This document shows, piece by piece, positions 41,798-49,660 of a stretch of DNA of 60,296 nucleotides (the first letter of the stretch is position 1; each line of letters begins with the position of its first letter). The position numbers and the translations under genes were made by a program. Source of the stretch: Pontibacter aydingkolensis (GTDB lineage Bacteria > Bacteroidota > Bacteroidia > Cytophagales > Hymenobacteraceae); the NCBI RefSeq assembly GCF_019443125.1, contig NZ_JAHYXK010000019.1:1-60296 (forward strand). Direction: 5' to 3'. The notes under the pieces are model-generated. The model was not told where the DNA came from. It made no database searches and saw only the letters and a list, made by a program, of their open reading frames with translations.

Positions 41798-43150
41798 ATG
41801 AACTTAACAACACTTACTGCTATATCGCCGGTAGACGGCCGCTACCGCCGCAACACCTTTGAGCTTTCCGGCTTTTTTTCTGAGTTTGGCCTGATACGTT
41901 ACCGTGTGCTTGTAGAGATAGAGTACTTTATTGCGCTATGTGAACTGCCATTACCCCAATTACAGGGCATAGACAAAGGCCTTTACCCAGCTTTGCGCGA
42001 AATTTACAACAATTTTACAGAAGCCGACGCCCTGGAGATAAAGGACACGGAGAAAATCACGAACCACGACGTAAAGGCAGTTGAGTACTTCATAAAAAAT
42101 AAGTTTGACGCACTTAGCCTGGGTGACTATAAAGAGTTCATACATTTCGGCTTAACCTCTCAGGACATCAACAATACAGCTATTCCGCTATCGATGCGCG
42201 AGGCTGATGAGCGCATACTGCAGCCGGCTTACCAGCAGTTGCACCAGCGCCTGAGCGAACTGGCCCAGGATTGGAAAGACGTACCCATGCTGGCACACAC
42301 GCATGGCCAACCAGCCTCTCCTACCCGTTTAGGAAAAGAGTTTATGGTATTTGCCGAGCGTCTGGAGGCACAGATGGACTTACTGCGCCAGGTGCCGTTC
42401 TCGGCTAAGTTTGGTGGCGCAACCGGTAATTTTAACGCACACCACATAGCTTACCCAAGTATAAACTGGCCTGAGTTCGGAAACCGGTTTGTGCAGGAGT
42501 CGCTGGGGTTGAAGCGTAGCCAGTATACTACCCAGATAGAGCACTACGATAACCTGGCAGCATACTTTGACGGATTAAAGCGCCTGAACACTATTCTGCT
42601 GGACTTCTCAAGAGACATCTGGCAATATGTATCCATGGGCTACTTTAAACAGAAGATCAAGGCCGGAGAAGTAGGCTCATCGGCTATGCCGCACAAGGTA
42701 AACCCTATTGATTTTGAGAACGCTGAGGGTAACCTGGGCATTGCCAACGCCATTCTGGAGCACCTGTCGGCCAAATTGCCTGTTTCCCGTTTACAGCGCG
42801 ACCTAACCGACTCTACCGTACTGCGCAGTGTTGGCGTTCCGCTGGCGCATATAATTATTGCCCTGAAGTCGCTGGAGCGTGGCATTGGCAAACTGGAGCT
42901 TAACCACGCTGCCCTTAACCAACACCTGGAAGAGAACTGGGCCGTTGTGGCAGAAGGCATCCAAACTGTGCTGCGCCGCGAGGCTTACCCACAGCCCTAT
43001 GAAGCCCTTAAAGCTTTGACTCGCAAAAATGAAAAAATGACAGAACAGTCTATCCACAGTTTTATAGATACCCTGGATGTAACTGATGCGATTAAAGCCG
43101 AACTTAAGCAGATTACGCCATTTAACTACACTGGAGTAGATTTACTGTAG
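41798..43150 (+). CDS. purB: Adenylosuccinate lyase
   Basis: 450 residues from ATG 41798, fumarase/aspartase superfamily. LTAISPVDGRYRRNT at the start is typical of PurB, LAHTHGQPASPTRLGKE near 170 carries the general acid histidine, and VGSSAMPHKVNPIDFENAEGN near 290 is the signature loop with the catalytic serine. It acts twice in purine synthesis (SAICAR to AICAR, adenylosuccinate to AMP). The TTG at 41747, part of the promoter, was rejected as start. Confidence 0.95.
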   Translation: MNLTTLTAISPVDGRYRRNTFELSGFFSEFGLIRYRVLVEIEYFIALCELPLPQLQGIDKGLYPALREIYNNFTEADALEIKDTEKITNHDVKAVEYFIKNKFDALSLGDYKEFIHFGLTSQDINNTAIPLSMREADERILQPAYQQLHQRLSELAQDWKDVPMLAHTHGQPASPTRLGKEFMVFAERLEAQMDLLRQVPFSAKFGGATGNFNAHHIAYPSINWPEFGNRFVQESLGLKRSQYTTQIEHYDNLAAYFDGLKRLNTILLDFSRDIWQYVSMGYFKQKIKAGEVGSSAMPHKVNPIDFENAEGNLGIANAILEHLSAKLPVSRLQRDLTDSTVLRSVGVPLAHIIIALKSLERGIGKLELNHAALNQHLEENWAVVAEGIQTVLRREAYPQPYEALKALTRKNEKMTEQSIHSFIDTLDVTDAIKAELKQITPFNYTGVDLL

Positions 43151-43167
43151 TAAGTATAAAGTAGTAT

Positions 43168-43214
43168 AAATACAGAGGCCCTGCAGTGTAACGATCTGCA
43201 GGGCCTCTGTATTT
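43168..43214. terminator. Bidirectional terminator, 19-bp perfect arms
   Basis: 43168-43186 (core TACAGAGGCCCTGCAG) is the reverse complement of 43196-43214, with A/T-rich ends on both sides. It separates convergent purB and the lipoprotein gene. AAGTATAAAGTAGTATAAA runs straight into the left arm. Confidence 0.85.
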
Positions 43215-43224
43215 AAAACAGGAT

Positions 43225-43842
43225 TTAATTACAAACTATACTTCGGCTTACAATTTTCCCGTTTGTAATCGTCATCTCGTTACCGTCAGCATCATACAAA
43301 GTACAGTTAAACTCAGCCGTTACCAGCATCTCCGATCTATTATCCATTTTGTTCTCCTCTATGCTGGTTACTGTAAAACTATTGTTGCTATGGTCCGCTG
43401 ACCTAAGATCGGTACGCCATACTTTACCATAGATATCAGTATACCTGATTATTACCCCATCTACTGTTATCTGGTCAGATGACGTTGTTTCTTTTCTGTA
43501 AGCATAAGCTCCCTCCTGCAGCATGGCTTTGCTTTGCGTGCAACTGGAAGCGCAGGAAGTTTGCTGTTTTACAAAAGAAATCTCCAGCGACTTTTTGGTG
43601 TCATTAGTCTTGGTAAGCAGCATGTTCTGGGATTCTACGCAGCCTAGCGTATTGGCTGTGGTGTATACAGTCGCCTTGCTTTCATAGCCGTCCTTTCCTT
43701 CAGGTAGCAGCATAGACTTTCCGTCCATATCGGCCTCAAAGTACAGCTCTCTGGTTAGCTTTACATCTTCTTTATCGCAACTGCTAAGGGCAAGTATACA
43801 GCAACAGGATAACAGGGCGGCAATCACTGGTTTTGTTTTCAT
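43225..43842 (-). CDS. Hypothetical lipoprotein
   Basis: 205 residues from ATG 43842. Signal peptide KTKPVIAALLSCCCILALSSC with lipobox ALSSC. The mature part is beta-rich and has a cysteine-rich centre (QQTSCASSCTQSKAM, and LGCVESQN before it), with a cysteine at the C-terminus (SIVCN), so disulphides are likely. No family is recognised. The upstream ATG at 43872 adds ten polar residues and is less suitable for a signal peptide. A run of TATACTT copies lies upstream. Confidence 0.75.
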   Translation of the reverse strand: MKTKPVIAALLSCCCILALSSCDKEDVKLTRELYFEADMDGKSMLLPEGKDGYESKATVYTTANTLGCVESQNMLLTKTNDTKKSLEISFVKQQTSCASSCTQSKAMLQEGAYAYRKETTSSDQITVDGVIIRYTDIYGKVWRTDLRSADHSNNSFTVTSIEENKMDNRSEMLVTAEFNCTLYDADGNEMTITNGKIVSRSIVCN

Positions 43843-44092
43843 GGCTTTGTTTTGGTTTAAGTTCGTTAACAAAATTCAAAACGCTGCAACCTTCTATAAT
43901 ATTATACTTTTGCTATGTTTTAGCGGTATATTTTGTAACAGTAAAATGAACGATAGCTGCAGCAAAATGCAATTCAGAAACCTTGTAGCTTAGAAAAATC
44001 ACTCCAAAGTATATTTATTTCTCAGTTTATCGTTCAATACCTATCGTTAGGTGTGCCTGGCAAGTAAAGAAACTAAAACGAAACACCGGCAA

Positions 44093-44554
44093 ATGAACGA
44101 AGACAAATATCTGCCCTATGCCAGTTTGCTTTTGAGGTTGGCACTGGCTGTAACGCTACTATCAGCAGTGGCTGACCGATTTGGATTCTGGGGCGACCCC
44201 GGCGATAAGAATGTAGCCTGGGGCAGCTGGCTCCGGTTTGTGGAGCACATGCAAACACTTGTGCCATTTGGCTCCCGGGAAACGGCAGACAAATTTGCGA
44301 TGGTAGTAACCGTGTTTCAGATAGCTTTTGCTCTGATGCTTTTGTTCGGGATTAAAATACGCTGGGCTGCTATTGGCACTGGCATGCTTTTTTTCCTTTT
44401 TGCAGTGGCCATGTCTATCGCTTATGGTATAAAAGCACCTCTCGATGCATCCGTATTGGTAGGTATGGCAGCAAGCTTTTTACTCGCCTGCATCCCGATA
44501 TACAGATGGACACCGCATGGCATTAAGAAGAAAACAGTTTACCGCCCTTACTAA
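44093..44554 (+). CDS. DoxX family membrane protein
   Basis: 153 residues from ATG 44093, four hydrophobic helices: about 8-25 (ASLLLRLALAVTLLSAVADRF), 60-80, 85-105 (WAAIGTGMLFFLFAVAMSIAYG) and 115-132 (LVGMAASFLLACIPIYRW). The pattern with GFWGDPG near 30 and a Phe/Val-rich second helix fits DoxX-like proteins, which are linked to quinone or redox metabolism, though the exact role is not known. Its end overlaps the end of the convergent NmrA-like gene by four bases. A longer in-frame start at 44051 is not supported. Confidence 0.8.
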   Translation: MNEDKYLPYASLLLRLALAVTLLSAVADRFGFWGDPGDKNVAWGSWLRFVEHMQTLVPFGSRETADKFAMVVTVFQIAFALMLLFGIKIRWAAIGTGMLFFLFAVAMSIAYGIKAPLDASVLVGMAASFLLACIPIYRWTPHGIKKKTVYRPY

Positions 44555-45345
44555 TGCTGCTCTACTGCTTGCCTTACCAGGTCGTTCTGTAAAAAGTACT
44601 CCAGTGTAAATCGTGCTTCTGTAAGCTTGGATGTATTTGCCACAGTGCGTTTCTCTACTTCAAAATCTCCTTCGTTAAAGGGCTTAAAGAAAAACTCATT
44701 CCCTAAAGTATATGGCAGCTGCTCATACTTTTCACCGGCTGCTGCGGCCATTTCCGTCATCGTATAATCCCGTGGACCCAATAAAACTTCAATAGATTTA
44801 CCATTAAACGACTGGTGTAACAGGTGCTGGGCAGCCACACCCGCCACTTCGTAAGACGAGATATAGGGCAGTAACAAATCAGGTGCATAAGGTGTGTGCA
44901 GCCCCCAGTTCAGGTTCTCGAAAAAGTTTGCGCAGCGCAGGTGCTTGATGTGCACTCCTTCCAATTTGTTCAGTTCCTGTTCCAAAGCAACCAGCCTTGT
45001 GGGTACCCCCGATTTACATACTACACTATTGCTGATATTTACAATGTGTGTAACCGGGCTGTCTTTTAACAATTTACCCAAACGTGCTGCAGTAGCCACT
45101 GGGTTTGCCAGGTGCTCGTCAGGCACGGTTAAGAAGAGGCTGGTAGTGTTAGCAAAGGCCTGCTGCAGAAAAGTATCGTCTCCGAAGTCGCCTTCCAGTA
45201 TGGTGGCCCTACCTTCAAACTGTTGCAATCGCGCGCGGCTCCGGCCTGCTACTGCCACTGTGGCGCCGGTTGCCAGTAACTCGTTGGCTATTTTACCCCC
45301 GATATTGCCAGCCGCGCCCAGCACAAGTATACTATCTTTCTTCAT
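44551..45345 (-). CDS. NAD(P)-binding NmrA-like / SDR-a protein
   Basis: 264 residues. ILVLGAAGNIGGKIANELLATGA is the Rossmann GxxGxxG, AVAGRSRARLQQF the strand-2 end that favours NADPH, LEGDFGDDTFLQQAF the adenine contact, and HIVNISNSVVCKSGVP, HIKHLRCANFFENL the NmrA-type downstream motifs. No Tyr-xxx-Lys catalytic pair is clear, as in atypical SDRs. Related proteins include quinone or azo reductases and redox sensors; the reaction is not assignable. Convergent with DoxX; both may serve redox balance, but this is only positional. Confidence 0.85.
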   Translation of the reverse strand: MKKDSILVLGAAGNIGGKIANELLATGATVAVAGRSRARLQQFEGRATILEGDFGDDTFLQQAFANTTSLFLTVPDEHLANPVATAARLGKLLKDSPVTHIVNISNSVVCKSGVPTRLVALEQELNKLEGVHIKHLRCANFFENLNWGLHTPYAPDLLLPYISSYEVAGVAAQHLLHQSFNGKSIEVLLGPRDYTMTEMAAAAGEKYEQLPYTLGNEFFFKPFNEGDFEVEKRTVANTSKLTEARFTLEYFLQNDLVRQAVEQH

Positions 45346-45468
45346 AGGTTTATTTTGTAGCTAATGTGTATCAGGCAACAAAAGAAAACAATTCTACTAA
45401 AAGCTAATATGATAGCAGACATAACGCTGCATTAAACCGACATATAACCGATTTTAAAGTAAAGATAG

Positions 45469-45987
45469 CTACCAGGGCAAGCCGTTCAGGTCTATAGACT
45501 CAGGCTTTATAAATGGCTGCTCTTCTGATGAGAGCAGCATTACATTAGAATCGTATAGTTGTCTGCCAGTAGGTTGGTCGTAGTAAAGCGTGGGGTGTAC
45601 TTTGTACCAGCCAAGCCGGGTATAGAAAGGCAACAAGGCATCTGCACAAAGTAATAAGCCATACTTGCAGCCTAAGTCGTTAAAAAGATACTGCTCTGTT
45701 GCTCTAAGTATCTCAGATGCAAAGCCCCTCCCCCTGAACTCTTCTGGTGTGATTACATTGTTTACTCCGGCAACTTTATACTTTTTGCCATCTATACTTA
45801 CATCGCGCAGCACTACATTATAGAAAGTTGCCACCCTACCGTTTTCATACTTTATAAAAGTCCAGTCGGGTTGTGCCCAGGTATGGTTCTGCACAAAAGG
45901 TACGTGGCCAAATGCGGCATGAATGCACTGTTGCAACTCATCAGCATCAGCAGGGCTAAGGTTGCTGTATTTTATACTTTTGATCAC
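45469..45987 (-). CDS. GNAT family N-acetyltransferase
   Basis: 172 residues, GNAT fold. VAGVNNVITPEEFRGRGFASEIL near 70-92 is the acetyl-CoA-binding motif A (RGRGFA), YGLLLCADALLPFYTRLGWYKV near 108-130 motif B, with the typical FYxxxGW. The N-terminal part (LQQCIHAAFGHVPFVQNHTWAQPD) forms the substrate side. Resembles aminoglycoside 2'-acetyltransferase-like GNATs in general layout, but the substrate cannot be told. Single gene between short AT-rich gaps. Confidence 0.85.
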   Translation of the reverse strand: MIKSIKYSNLSPADADELQQCIHAAFGHVPFVQNHTWAQPDWTFIKYENGRVATFYNVVLRDVSIDGKKYKVAGVNNVITPEEFRGRGFASEILRATEQYLFNDLGCKYGLLLCADALLPFYTRLGWYKVHPTLYYDQPTGRQLYDSNVMLLSSEEQPFIKPESIDLNGLPW

Positions 45988-46042
45988 AGTTTTATTTGAA
46001 GTTTGCTTCTCAAGCCAAAGCTATGACGTACTAAAGTTAAAG

Positions 46043-48436
46043 CTAATTTACTTCAAAAGTATGCGTGCTGTATATTGGTATTCCTTTTTTAGAGATGCCT
46101 TGTAGTATGATTATATACTTACCTGCTATGTCAGAAGTATAAAACTGTAACCCGGCTTTACCCTTTGCAGTGGTGTTCACATTCGGTGCCCAGTATAGCA
46201 GATTGCGGAAGTCGGCAAGGCGGCTTCGTTTTTGTTCTTCTGTTTCATAAGTGGGCGCGTAAAATTCCCTTTCCCGTTGTAAACCTTCATAAGACTGTAA
46301 CAGAGAGCGGGGGTCCAGTTCAAACCCTGCCAGGTCTCCCTGGTAGGTTGTATAACTCACAAGGCCATCGAATACCAGCGGGCCGTTAAAAAACCTGCTG
46401 GTAGTTACATCCAACTTATTTACCTTAAGCGGGTCAAATGCCATTATCTTATCAATATCAAAAACTGGCACTCCGTCTAACAGCACCATCGGGTTATCCT
46501 GAAAAATAGACTTGTTTGGCCTGTCTAGTACCATAAAGTGAAACTTGCCTCTTCGCTTCCGCACATGAACCCCCGGCACATACTCACGCATTACTTCCTC
46601 CATTACCTTAAAGCGCTTGTAGTCATCAAGCAGGTACTGGTCTGATGGAAGGCCGTAAAAGGCTGTGCTGTCTATGCCTGCCGGCCTGAACCTGTTATGG
46701 TAATTACCAAAGTAGGCATGTTGCACTTGGGTCTGCACGTGGCGCAGGGTAACATCCTGGTGCAGCTTTTCAGAAAGCCCGAAAGCAGGAAGTGTGTTTG
46801 TGCTATACTTATCTGAGAAAGGGTTAAATATCTCGAAGTGGTAGGTGCTGTCCTTTGCAAAGTTGCTCTGCACTATTATATCCTTCTGCCCAAAAAAGTC
46901 CTTTAATTCAAACCGCACCAAACCATTTGCATCGCTTACACCATTTTGTAAGCGAATATGTTTGCCCGGCGAAGACAGATAGGTAGTAATACCCGGAGCT
47001 GGTGCACCATTGGAAACATGAGTAACCTTACCGTTTATTAAATGCCCATTATACTCAGGCACATATTGGTAGGCAACAGGTTCTTTGTCTAAGATATCCT
47101 CCCACTTAAAGCGGCTCCAGCCATGTGTGAGCATCAGGTTATCCATGGCTTGGGTATCTGCGGCACCCACTCCGGTAAAATAGTAGTCGGGGTTCTCAAT
47201 CTCTCCTTTAAGATCTGATGTAAGCCTCAGGTAGCTTTCTATATTATTGGTAAGGCCTGTCTGCAGCGAATCCAGTTGGTATACCGCCATGGATAAAAAT
47301 GCAGGTGCAACATCCCCTGTTTTAGTCTTACCCACTATTTCGAGGTTAATTTTTTCACGGGTGCCATACTGTTGCTTGTCTGCTTTAATTTCGAACTGTA
47401 AAGGCTGGCTCGGGCGCTTAAAGTATAATCTTTCACAGATTGGCTGCTTTTGAGCGTTAAAAACTGTAAAATGAGTAATGCCATCTGCCAGCACTTTCTC
47501 ATCAACCAGAAAAACAGCCGCTCCCTGATTTAGAGTTGCTGCTTCCGACACTGCTATCATACGCCTGGTGTGGCCAAGCAGGTATAGTTGCTCGGCCTGT
47601 TTTCCGGGCTGGTTAACAGTTATCTTTATTTGCCCGTTACCTGTGTGCTCTAAGTGTAATGCATAGCCCTGATCGTAGACTTTTGGAAGTGGTTGTACAA
47701 CGCTTCGGTTATCTGCCAGTTTAAGGGTAGCTGTATATTTCTCCCCCTGGGCCGGAACAAAGGTAAAATGCCCCGCACCAAACTTATACGGTTTAAAAGC
47801 AGCAACTTTATTACCATGCTGGTCATGTAGTTCACCCGAAAAATCTACGCCCTTACCTGTAGTTTGATCTACAGTTTTGAAGGCTACTGTGTTAGTAACT
47901 CCGGCCACCATGTTTCCGCCTTCCGGGAAAAACTGAATAGCATAAGTAGTTGGTTTAGGTGCTGCTTCCTGGTCCAGGCTTTTAAAAGTGTTAACGATAG
48001 TTACCGGCTGTTCGAAGAAAAGCTCAGGGCCATAGTTCTTCATTAAGTTAGTATAAGCCCTTACCGTATAATTACCTGAATTAAGTGTAGCGGGTATTGC
48101 AAAAGAGCCATTGCCTGTACCTCCTTTCAAGGCAAATTTTGTTTGCAATACTGGCTTTTGGGCTACATCTAACACTTCGATATAGGCTATTTTACTGATG
48201 TCCAGAAGTTGGTGAAGCGTTGCATCTACATTGTATAGTTTAAACCACATGGTTTCTCCGCAGGCATAAACCGGCCTGTCGAGGTGAAGAAACATTTTTT
48301 CCTGTAATGTATTCTTCCTGTGCAGGTCAAAATTCTGTTCTATACTTTTAAAAGCATCGGTTTGAGCAGTGGCCTGCCCTGCACTGCCGATACAAAGTAT
48401 AAAACAAAGTATAGCCTGCAGATAAGCTTTAGCCAT
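46043..48436 (-). CDS. Secreted MG2-like/TonB-plug-like protein of the DUF4249-receptor operon
   Basis: 797 residues from the ATG at 48436, chosen because it starts a normal signal peptide (AKAYLQAILCFILCIGSAG...TAQ). An ATG at 48502 (819 residues) overlaps the DUF4249 stop as TAATG and is an alternative. KMFLHLDRPVYACGETMWFKL near 45-65 is an alpha-2-macroglobulin MG2-type motif, repeated beta domains follow, a CarboxypepD_reg-like stretch lies near 490-560, and a plug-like segment near 655-700 (MVLLDGVPVFDIDKI). There is no beta-barrel. Likely periplasmic and acting with the receptor. Confidence 0.8.
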   Translation of the reverse strand: MAKAYLQAILCFILCIGSAGQATAQTDAFKSIEQNFDLHRKNTLQEKMFLHLDRPVYACGETMWFKLYNVDATLHQLLDISKIAYIEVLDVAQKPVLQTKFALKGGTGNGSFAIPATLNSGNYTVRAYTNLMKNYGPELFFEQPVTIVNTFKSLDQEAAPKPTTYAIQFFPEGGNMVAGVTNTVAFKTVDQTTGKGVDFSGELHDQHGNKVAAFKPYKFGAGHFTFVPAQGEKYTATLKLADNRSVVQPLPKVYDQGYALHLEHTGNGQIKITVNQPGKQAEQLYLLGHTRRMIAVSEAATLNQGAAVFLVDEKVLADGITHFTVFNAQKQPICERLYFKRPSQPLQFEIKADKQQYGTREKINLEIVGKTKTGDVAPAFLSMAVYQLDSLQTGLTNNIESYLRLTSDLKGEIENPDYYFTGVGAADTQAMDNLMLTHGWSRFKWEDILDKEPVAYQYVPEYNGHLINGKVTHVSNGAPAPGITTYLSSPGKHIRLQNGVSDANGLVRFELKDFFGQKDIIVQSNFAKDSTYHFEIFNPFSDKYSTNTLPAFGLSEKLHQDVTLRHVQTQVQHAYFGNYHNRFRPAGIDSTAFYGLPSDQYLLDDYKRFKVMEEVMREYVPGVHVRKRRGKFHFMVLDRPNKSIFQDNPMVLLDGVPVFDIDKIMAFDPLKVNKLDVTTSRFFNGPLVFDGLVSYTTYQGDLAGFELDPRSLLQSYEGLQREREFYAPTYETEEQKRSRLADFRNLLYWAPNVNTTAKGKAGLQFYTSDIAGKYIIILQGISKKGIPIYSTHTFEVN

Positions 48437-48501
48437 GTTTAAAGATCGTAAGAAAGTATATTGGTTCTTTAACACTTTGGTTTGATAGTTTATATTCCGC
48501 A

Positions 48502-49656
48502 TTATTCCCAGTAATCAGGCTTTACATTTGTGCCCCTTACAGTGCAGTCTACACACGCCCTGGAGGCGTACACATACCCTATCGGGAACATACCGCCACT
48601 AGGAGGATATACTTCGCTTACAGGCATGTTGTATCCACCCTTAAAGTAGTCAACAATATTACCCTGCGACAGGAGCATCGTATCAGCGATACAGGTAGGG
48701 TTAAACAGACGCCATTCTCTCGGAAGATCTTTGCTTTCCAGGAAAATCCGTTTTTCCTGCATCGTAGAGGCTGATAAAAATCCTATAACTGGCTCCTCCG
48801 GGTTGGTGGTACAGCGTATGTTACTTGTTAGTTGTGAAGGTAACGGGTCGAACAGTGTACCAATGCTCTCTGTGTTCTTCTTTAGTATTTCCCAGTACTC
48901 ATAAGCCTGACGGGAAAGCGCATACTGCTTTACCAGCAGGCTATACTTTATGGCTACTCTTTCTGAGTTATAGGGCAAAGCAAGTAATTTATAGTTGCTG
49001 ATCACATCTTTGCTCAACCTCGCAGAGTTACTGAGCTCTATGGTAGTAGACCGTTCTGTTCTCCAGCAATTACTGATCTCCTCATCCCGGTCATCGCGGA
49101 TACGTATAGCACCGTTCTCATACTTAAATATGGTTGGAAATGCAGGTCTGAAGTGCCAGGTATCTTCAAACTCCCATCTGTAATAGCGGGTATCATTTTT
49201 CGGATCATGGGTACTTACAAAAAACTGTACTTCATTGTCTACCGCCTTCCAGGTAACTTCGTCGATGGCAGGTGTCTGTTTTACTTCGATAAAGTCAGAT
49301 ACATACTCTTTGTTATCCCTGGTTTTGATAAACAGCCTGTATTTAACTGCTGGGTTAAGAGTTAAACTGCCGATGGTATAATTTCCACCACCAATATCCT
49401 GCAGCCTGTAGTTTTCTCCGTTTTCTGCCTCAATTTTAACTACTGCACCTGTCTCTGCAGGGGGCGTACTTTCATCGGACAGGTTCTGCGTGCGGAGTAA
49501 CTGTATGGTTGTAGGGCCATTGCTATTAATAAAGCCATTTACTACCAGAAAGCTGTTTGGAGCCTCCATCACTTTAGGAGAATAAGGCTCTACACAGCTG
49601 CTAACCAACAGCATCAAAAACCAACCAAGGGTAACTCTCCAATTCTTGATCTTCAT
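48502..49656 (-). CDS. DUF4249 domain-containing lipoprotein
   Basis: 384 residues. Signal peptide with lipobox LLVSSC (Cys21), followed by VEPYSPKVMEAPNSFLVVNGFIN, the start of DUF4249. The protein is beta-rich with a cysteine pair near the end (CVDC). Such lipoproteins are encoded next to TonB-dependent receptors and are presumed surface or periplasmic partners. It starts four bases after the receptor's stop and ends in a TAATG overlap with an alternative start of the next gene, so the three are tightly coupled. Confidence 0.88.
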   Translation of the reverse strand: MKIKNWRVTLGWFLMLLVSSCVEPYSPKVMEAPNSFLVVNGFINSNGPTTIQLLRTQNLSDESTPPAETGAVVKIEAENGENYRLQDIGGGNYTIGSLTLNPAVKYRLFIKTRDNKEYVSDFIEVKQTPAIDEVTWKAVDNEVQFFVSTHDPKNDTRYYRWEFEDTWHFRPAFPTIFKYENGAIRIRDDRDEEISNCWRTERSTTIELSNSARLSKDVISNYKLLALPYNSERVAIKYSLLVKQYALSRQAYEYWEILKKNTESIGTLFDPLPSQLTSNIRCTTNPEEPVIGFLSASTMQEKRIFLESKDLPREWRLFNPTCIADTMLLSQGNIVDYFKGGYNMPVSEVYPPSGGMFPIGYVYASRACVDCTVRGTNVKPDYWE

Positions 49657-49660
49657 ATGC